Of a stretch of 64,000 bases of DNA, positions 59,087-64,000 are shown piece by piece. The number at the start of each line of letters is the position of its first letter. Position 1 is the first letter of the stretch. Where the stretch lies: assembly GCF_008632455.1 (NCBI RefSeq), contig NZ_CP043929.1, positions 1,116,001-1,180,000 on the forward strand, given 5' to 3'. This stretch comes from Methylomonas rhizoryzae. Its GTDB lineage: Bacteria > Pseudomonadota > Gammaproteobacteria > Methylococcales > Methylomonadaceae. The position numbers and the translations under genes are program-made. The notes beneath the pieces are model-generated. The model was not told where the DNA came from. It worked only from the letters and a program-made list of their open reading frames with translations, and made no database searches.

Positions 59087-60955
59087 ATGCGACAAATTAA
59101 AATTGCGTCATCAATGCTGTTCGGCATCGGTGCCATCGTTACCCATTCGCCGGCTGGCGCGAACGATCAAACCGGCTTTTTACCCGAAACGGTAGTGACC
59201 GCGACCCGCAGCGAAACGGTCACTGCGGAGCTGGCCACCGCGACCACGGTGTTTACCCGGGAAGACATAGAGCGCTTACAGGTCCGAACCTTACCGGATT
59301 TGCTCAAGACTGCGCCGGGTTTGGACATTACCCAAAACGGCGACTACGGGCAATATACTAGCGCATTCATGCGCGGCACCAATTCCGACCACGTGCTGGT
59401 GCTGATCGACGGAATCAAGGCGGGTTCGGTGACATTGGGTTCTGCCTCGTTCCAGTTCCTGCCGCTGGATCAAATCGAGCGGGTGGAAATCAGCCGTGGG
59501 CCGGATTCCAGTTTGTACGGTTCGGAAGCGCTCGGCGGCGTCATTCAAATTTTTACCCGTAAAGGCAGTCGTTCGGAGCAGCCCAGCATCAGTTTGGATG
59601 CCGGAGCAGGTTCTTACGATACCTTCAACGGTGCGGGTAACGTCAGCGGTAAAGTCGGTAATAGTTGGTACGCTTTGGGCGCCTCGCATTTCAACAGTCA
59701 AGGTTTCAATCTCCGCAACAGCGGCGAGAACGATAGGGACGGCTATTACAACACCGGGATCAATGCGCGTGCCGGACATCGTTTCGATAATAATGGCGAA
59801 ATCGAAGCCAGCTTCATGCGCGCGCAAGGTAAAACCGAATACGACGGCATTCCGAATCGCACCGAATTCGTCAATCAGATGGTGGGTTTGTCCGGTAGCC
59901 TAGACGTGTTGGACAATTGGCTCTCCAGTCTGCGTTTCGGACAAACGCTGGACGAAAACGATAATTTCAACCCGGACGGCAGTTTTTACGGCCGTATCAA
60001 TACCACCCGCTGGAACGCCAGCTGGTTGAACGAAGTACGCCTTAACGACGACCACCGCCTGACTCTGGGCAGCGACTATCGGGTCGACGAGGTACAGAGC
60101 AACGTCAATTACAGCGAGACGTCGCGTTACGACGTCGGCGTGTTCGGCAATATTCATAGTCGGTTGTTGGAGCGTCACTTCATCGATGCCTCGATACGCT
60201 GGGACGAAAATCAGGCCAGCGGCGATTATGTGACCGGCAGCATCGGTTGGCGCTTCAATTGGGATTACGGCTTGAGTACCTTCGCCCGCTTCGGTAACGC
60301 TTTCAAGGCGCCGACCTTCAACAGCTTGTATTGGCCGCACCAACAGTCTACTTTCTTCGGTACCACTTATATTACCGAGGGGAACCGCAGTTTGCGGGCG
60401 GAAGAGTCGACGACGGTGGAGGCCGGCATCGGAGGGCAACATGCCTGGGCGCAATGGCAAGTACGCGCTTATCATACCGATATCGACAATTTAATCGATT
60501 GGAGCGGCTTGGTGGTCAATCCGACGACGTATTTGTATCAGCCGGTTAATTTGGATAAAGCGCAAATTGACGGCATGGAAGCCGAGGTCAGTACCGAAAC
60601 TTGGGGCTGGCGGCATGCGCTTTCAGGCAGTATTCTCAGTCCGCGCGACCGCAAAACCGATTTAAGGTTGGCGCGCCGCGCGGAACAGAGCTTGTCTTAC
60701 GATTTATCGCGCGGATTCGGCGCTGTCGACGTTGGTGCCCACGTATTGGCGCAAGGTAACCGTTTCGACGACAGGGCGAATACCATAGTGGTTGACGGTT
60801 TCGTGACTTTGGACTTGCGGACCGCCTACCATATCGATAAACACTGGACGCTGAGCGCCAAGTTGAATAACGTGCTGGATAAACGTTATCAAACCGTGAA
60901 TACTTATTACACGGCCGATAGAAACTTCTTTTTTTCCATTCATTATCAAAACTGA
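59087..60955 (+). CDS. btuB: TonB-dependent vitamin B12 receptor
   Basis: 622 residues. After a short signal sequence (~1-26) comes the TonB-box-like FLPETVVTATRSET, the plug domain (LPDLLKTAPGLDITQNGDYG and the later RVEISRGPDSSLYGSEALGGVIQIFTRKG) and a 22-strand-type barrel ending in YYTADRNFFFSIHYQN with an aromatic C-terminus. Specificity for cobalamin rests on the upstream riboswitch and on the linked cobalamin genes. It imports corrinoids across the outer membrane with TonB energy. Confidence 0.92.
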   Translation: MRQIKIASSMLFGIGAIVTHSPAGANDQTGFLPETVVTATRSETVTAELATATTVFTREDIERLQVRTLPDLLKTAPGLDITQNGDYGQYTSAFMRGTNSDHVLVLIDGIKAGSVTLGSASFQFLPLDQIERVEISRGPDSSLYGSEALGGVIQIFTRKGSRSEQPSISLDAGAGSYDTFNGAGNVSGKVGNSWYALGASHFNSQGFNLRNSGENDRDGYYNTGINARAGHRFDNNGEIEASFMRAQGKTEYDGIPNRTEFVNQMVGLSGSLDVLDNWLSSLRFGQTLDENDNFNPDGSFYGRINTTRWNASWLNEVRLNDDHRLTLGSDYRVDEVQSNVNYSETSRYDVGVFGNIHSRLLERHFIDASIRWDENQASGDYVTGSIGWRFNWDYGLSTFARFGNAFKAPTFNSLYWPHQQSTFFGTTYITEGNRSLRAEESTTVEAGIGGQHAWAQWQVRAYHTDIDNLIDWSGLVVNPTTYLYQPVNLDKAQIDGMEAEVSTETWGWRHALSGSILSPRDRKTDLRLARRAEQSLSYDLSRGFGAVDVGAHVLAQGNRFDDRANTIVVDGFVTLDLRTAYHIDKHWTLSAKLNNVLDKRYQTVNTYYTADRNFFFSIHYQN

Positions 60956-60971
60956 TCCGGGAGATACTTGT

Positions 60972-61544
60972 ATGAATTCAGCTCAATTGACCGTCAAACC
61001 CGGCGCCGTCGCCTTGATGGCGTTAATGGCCGCCACGCGATTTCACCACTTCGGGTCGCCGTTTGCCTTGCCGGACGCCTCGTTGGCGGTATTTTTCCTG
61101 GCCGGTTTATGGCTGGGCGGACGCTACCTGTTCGCCCTGTTGCTGGCGGAAGCGGGGCTTATCGATTATCTGGCCATCGCCCAGCTGGGCGTCAGCGATT
61201 ATTGCATATCCGCGGCATATCTGTTTTTAGTACCGACCTATGCGGCGATGTGGTGGGGCGGCAAATGGTGCCGCCGGTTCGCGGCCGTGAACTTCAATAC
61301 GCTGGCGCAGCAGGCGGTGGCGCTGGTGAGTGCCACTTCGCTGGCCTATCTGATTTCCAACGGCAGTTTTTATTGGTTATCCGGTAAGTTTGCCGGCGGC
61401 AACTGGACAGGATTCCTGGAAAGTTTCGCCAAGTATTATCCGTCTTATCTGCAATACACCGCGATTTACGCGGTCACTGTGTTTGCATTGGTGGCTCTCG
61501 GCAAAAACGTGCTGGGGCAACGTGCAACCCAGCATACCCATTAA
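60972..61544 (+). CDS. BtuM-like cobalamin transporter (ECF S-component relative)
   Basis: 190 residues, about six hydrophobic segments. It starts NSAQLTVKPGAVALMALMAATRFHHFG and carries LPDASLAVFFLAGLW and VSDYCISAAYLFLV. Those blocks match BtuM, the solitary vitamin B12 transporter described from Thiobacillus, whose invariant Cys binds cobalt and removes cyanide; the equivalent residue here is C78. It follows btuB by 16 bp under the B12 riboswitch, and no BtuCDF or energising module is in the window. The family assignment relies on recalled sequence resemblance, not an alignment. Confidence 0.75.
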   Translation: MNSAQLTVKPGAVALMALMAATRFHHFGSPFALPDASLAVFFLAGLWLGGRYLFALLLAEAGLIDYLAIAQLGVSDYCISAAYLFLVPTYAAMWWGGKWCRRFAAVNFNTLAQQAVALVSATSLAYLISNGSFYWLSGKFAGGNWTGFLESFAKYYPSYLQYTAIYAVTVFALVALGKNVLGQRATQHTH

Positions 61545-61606
61545 GCCTGCGCTGGTTGGGTCGCCGGGGGCCGGCGGCCCGTTTCTAATAAATCCCGCTT
61601 AACCCT

Positions 61607-62509
61607 GTGACGCTGATGATGGCCGTGCTTTTGGCCATTGCTCTGGATTTTGGCCTGGGCGAGTTACCCAATCGTTACCACCCTTTAGTGTTTTTCGGGC
61701 GCTGGGCCGCGCGGGTGGAGCATTATTGCTCGGCTTCGAGTAAAGCCCCCAGGCTGCAACGGTTGTTCGGAATGGTGGCGTTAACGGTTGCGCTATCGCC
61801 GGCTTTGCCTATGGTACTGCTCGAACGCAACTGGCTGCTGGACGGCTTGCTGCTGTATTTTTGTATCGCTGCCCGTAGTTTGCAGCAACACGCGCAGCGG
61901 GTCCGGACGGCGCTGATCGCCGATGAGTTGCCGTTAGCCCGGCAACGGGTCGGGGATATGGTTAGCCGCCAGACCGGGGGCATGGATGCGCCGGCCGTGC
62001 GGCGAGCCGCGATAGAATCCGTGTTGGAAAATGGTGCCGATGCGGTGTTCGCGCCGCTGTTCTGGTTCGCGGTATTAGGCCCGTCCGGGGCTGTGCTGTA
62101 TCGTTTGGCGAATACCCTGGACGCGATGTGGGGTTATAAAAATCAGCGCTATCGATATTTCGGTTGGGCGGCGGCACGATTCGACGACCTGTTGAACTTT
62201 GTGCCGGCGCGGCTGACGGCATTGACTTATGCGGTTCTAGGAAATGCTCCAGCGGCATTGCAGGCTTGGCGCACCCAAGCAGCCCTGTTGGAAAGTCCCA
62301 ACGCCGGCCCGGTGATGGCTGCCGGTGCCGGCGCATTGAATCTTGAGTTGGGTGGTCCGGCTAGCTACCACGGCGTCGTCAAGCAAAAAATTTGGTTCGG
62401 TGGTGTTTGTCACCCGGAAAATGCCGACATCGATCGCGCCGTAACCTTGGTTTTTCGGGCGTTGGTCTTATGGGTTGCGGCAATCGGCATGTATGACTAT
62501 GTTGCTTGA
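61607..62509 (+). CDS. cbiB: adenosylcobinamide-phosphate synthase
   Basis: 300 residues beginning GTG 61607. LDFGLGELPNRYHPLVFFGRW is the CbiB/CobD N-terminus. GGMDAPAVRRAAIESVLENGADAVFAPLFWFAVLGPSGAVLYRLANTLDAMWG is the diagnostic core, and several hydrophobic helices place it in the membrane. It attaches the aminopropanol (phosphate) arm to cobyric acid. It overlaps the following cobD gene. Confidence 0.95.
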   Translation: MTLMMAVLLAIALDFGLGELPNRYHPLVFFGRWAARVEHYCSASSKAPRLQRLFGMVALTVALSPALPMVLLERNWLLDGLLLYFCIAARSLQQHAQRVRTALIADELPLARQRVGDMVSRQTGGMDAPAVRRAAIESVLENGADAVFAPLFWFAVLGPSGAVLYRLANTLDAMWGYKNQRYRYFGWAAARFDDLLNFVPARLTALTYAVLGNAPAALQAWRTQAALLESPNAGPVMAAGAGALNLELGGPASYHGVVKQKIWFGGVCHPENADIDRAVTLVFRALVLWVAAIGMYDYVA

Positions 62510-63512
62510 ACACGGCGGATGTCTGCAGCTGGCCGCCCGGCAATTCGGCATTCCGGCTGCGGATTGGCTGGATTTATCCACCGGTATTAATCCTAATGGC
62601 TGGCCGGTACCGCCGGTGCCGGCCGAATGCTGGTTGCGTTTGCCGGAAGAGCAGGACGAATTATTGCCGGCGGCCAGGGCTTACTACGGCAATTCCTCTC
62701 TATTGGCGGTAGCCGGGTCGCAAGCGGCGATTCAAACCTTGCCGCGTTTGCGTCCACAGTCCAGGGTAGGGTTCTTGCATCCGGCTTATGCCGAACACGC
62801 CGGTGCCTGGCAGCGGGCCGGACATCAGGTTACGGCGCTGCAAGTGCATGCGCTCGAATCGGCGTTGCCGGCTTTGGATGTATTGATTTTGATCAATCCG
62901 AACAATCCGACCGGTTGCCGTTGGCCCATAGCGCAATTGTCGGACTGGCACGGCCGCTTGCAACAGCGGGGCGGTTGGTTGATCGTCGACGAGGCCTTTA
63001 TTGATACGACGCCCGAGCTCAGTTTGTCGCCATTGCCGGTAAAGCCGGGTTTGATCGTGTTGCGTTCGCTTGGCAAATTCTTTGGTTTGGCCGGGATACG
63101 CTGTGGATTCGTGATCGCCGAAACGGCAATACTACAGCGATTGGCGGCAGAACTCGGGCCGTGGGCCATCAGTCATCCGGCTCGCTATGCGGCGGCGCGC
63201 GCACTAAAGGATACGCAATGGCAACGCGAGACGGCTATCCGTCTCAAATTGCAAAGCCGGCGCTTGACCGATCTACTAAGCGAAAATGGCTGGCCGCCTA
63301 GCGGTGGCTGCGATTTGTTTCAGTGGATAGAGACCGAATACGCCGGCCAATTGCATCGGATACTGGCCGAACAAGCGATTCTGACCCGTTTGTTCAGCCG
63401 GCCGGCCAGCGTGCGGTTGGGCTTGCCCAAAGACGAACCGGCGTGGCGGCGCTTGCAACATGCGCTGGCGCATCCCGGGGTTTTAGCTCTGCAAGCCGTC
63501 AAATCGGGTTAG
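62493..63512 (+). CDS. cobD: L-threonine-O-3-phosphate decarboxylase (PLP, aminotransferase fold)
   Basis: 339 residues from ATG 62493 (MTMLLEHGGCLQLAARQFGIPAADWLDLSTGINPNGWP). A PLP fold-type I enzyme: ILINPNNPTGCRWP, WLIVDEAFIDTTPE and the PLP-lysine segment VLRSLGKFFGLAGIRCGF. It makes (R)-1-amino-2-propanol phosphate for cobinamide assembly, the substrate used by CbiB. Alternative starts 62475 and 62499 exist; it overlaps the cbiB end by 17 bp. Confidence 0.93.
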   Translation: MTMLLEHGGCLQLAARQFGIPAADWLDLSTGINPNGWPVPPVPAECWLRLPEEQDELLPAARAYYGNSSLLAVAGSQAAIQTLPRLRPQSRVGFLHPAYAEHAGAWQRAGHQVTALQVHALESALPALDVLILINPNNPTGCRWPIAQLSDWHGRLQQRGGWLIVDEAFIDTTPELSLSPLPVKPGLIVLRSLGKFFGLAGIRCGFVIAETAILQRLAAELGPWAISHPARYAAARALKDTQWQRETAIRLKLQSRRLTDLLSENGWPPSGGCDLFQWIETEYAGQLHRILAEQAILTRLFSRPASVRLGLPKDEPAWRRLQHALAHPGVLALQAVKSG

Positions 63513-64000
63513 TCGGTGTCTTGCCCGTTGGCGTTGGGATTCGTCAACACCTCGTGTTCTTTGCGCATTAGCCAATCCGACATGAGCGCGTAGCAGGTCG
63601 CCAGTAGCGTGGGGCCGATGAATACCCCTATAAAGCCGAAAGCCAACAAACCGCCCAAAATACCGAACAGTATTAAAACGAAAGGTAGTTCGACTTCTCG
63701 GCTGATTAACAGCGGACGTAACCAGTTGTCGATGGTTCCGACCAGCAATAAAAACCACGCGGCCAGAAACAAAGCCCAGCCGGCTTCACCCTCCATCAGT
63801 AACCATGCCGAAATCGGCAACCAGACTAGCGTGCCGGCCGCCGGAATAATCATCAAAAAAAATGCTGCGAAACCCAACGCGAACGCGTAGGGCACGCCGG
63901 CGATGATAAATCCCAAAATGGACGCCAGGGCTTGAGCCAAGGCGGTACCTAAAATGCCGTATACCACCGCCCTCAAGCTGGAGCGGACTATGGCCAATAT
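63509..64000 (-). CDS. AI-2E-family transporter (C-terminal part only)
   Basis: The stop is at 63509-63511; the gene continues beyond the right edge. The visible ~163 residues show the C-terminal membrane helices of the PF01594 family: FALGFAAFFLMIIPAAGTLVWLPISAWLL and FVLILFGILGGLLAFGFIGVFIGPTLLATCYALM. The tail NPNANGQDTD is polar. Family members are permeases with debated substrates; the name does not prove AI-2 export. Confidence 0.88.
   Translation of the reverse strand: MLAIVRSSLRAVVYGILGTALAQALASILGFIIAGVPYAFALGFAAFFLMIIPAAGTLVWLPISAWLLMEGEAGWALFLAAWFLLLVGTIDNWLRPLLISREVELPFVLILFGILGGLLAFGFIGVFIGPTLLATCYALMSDWLMRKEHEVLTNPNANGQDTD

Overview
The window reads as a chromosomal segment of a free-living gammaproteobacterium. 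The gene content (aroQ-accB-accC-prmA, hisB-H-A-F-I, panB-C-D, prfC, greB, SlyD-type FKBP, PepN), the moderately high GC outside the island, and several small membrane or Cys-rich proteins I associate with methane oxidisers suggest a Methylomonas-like member of the Methylococcales. That placement is inference: no methane monooxygenase or rRNA gene lies in the window.

Region 1 (1-9 kb): the N-terminus of a HoxX-like protein, a GlxA-type regulator, then a tight three-gene operon: a radical SAM/SPASM enzyme resembling the GrrM/OscB cyclophane-forming RiPP maturases, a DUF4062 protein, and a 1,414-residue membrane-anchored STAND NTPase with a beta-propeller C-terminus. This is the strongest candidate for an undescribed system. 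It combines peptide modification, a TIR-like-type domain and a signal-transduction NTPase, as actinobacterial Fxs systems do, but with different components. No convincing precursor peptide was found.

Region 2 (9-34 kb): mostly housekeeping. A Tat-exported amine oxidase, a hybrid histidine kinase, an IS701-type transposase relic, prfC, a Cys-rich gene pair, rlmI, a zinc-ribbon DUF3426 protein, prmA, accC, accB and aroQ are followed by a GT4 glycosyltransferase with a secreted GH39-like hydrolase, three tRNAs, dtd, greB and an FKBP. A cluster with three DUF2589-type proteins (28-31 kb) faces an exported papain-family protease with a coupled lipoprotein.

Region 3 (34-46 kb): mobile DNA in the 3' end of tRNA-Thr(CGT). 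A 10.3-kb element is bounded by exact 49-bp copies of the tRNA 3' end. It encodes a tyrosine integrase, small regulators, a TOPRIM primase-like protein, a DUF927-like helicase, a replication-origin-like region with 11 copies of TTGGGGGAA, a SET-domain protein, a structured leader, RadC and an AT-rich pair of membrane genes. Beside it lies the relic of a second integrase split by an IS3-family insertion; removing the IS and one TCTAC repeat restores the reading frame.

Region 4 (46-64 kb): hisB-H-A-F-I, pepN, psiE-like, DUF423, moaB, then pcnB-folK-panB-panC and panD, fliW, and a cobalamin riboswitch controlling btuB, a BtuM-like transporter, cbiB and cobD. The window ends inside an AI-2E-family permease gene.
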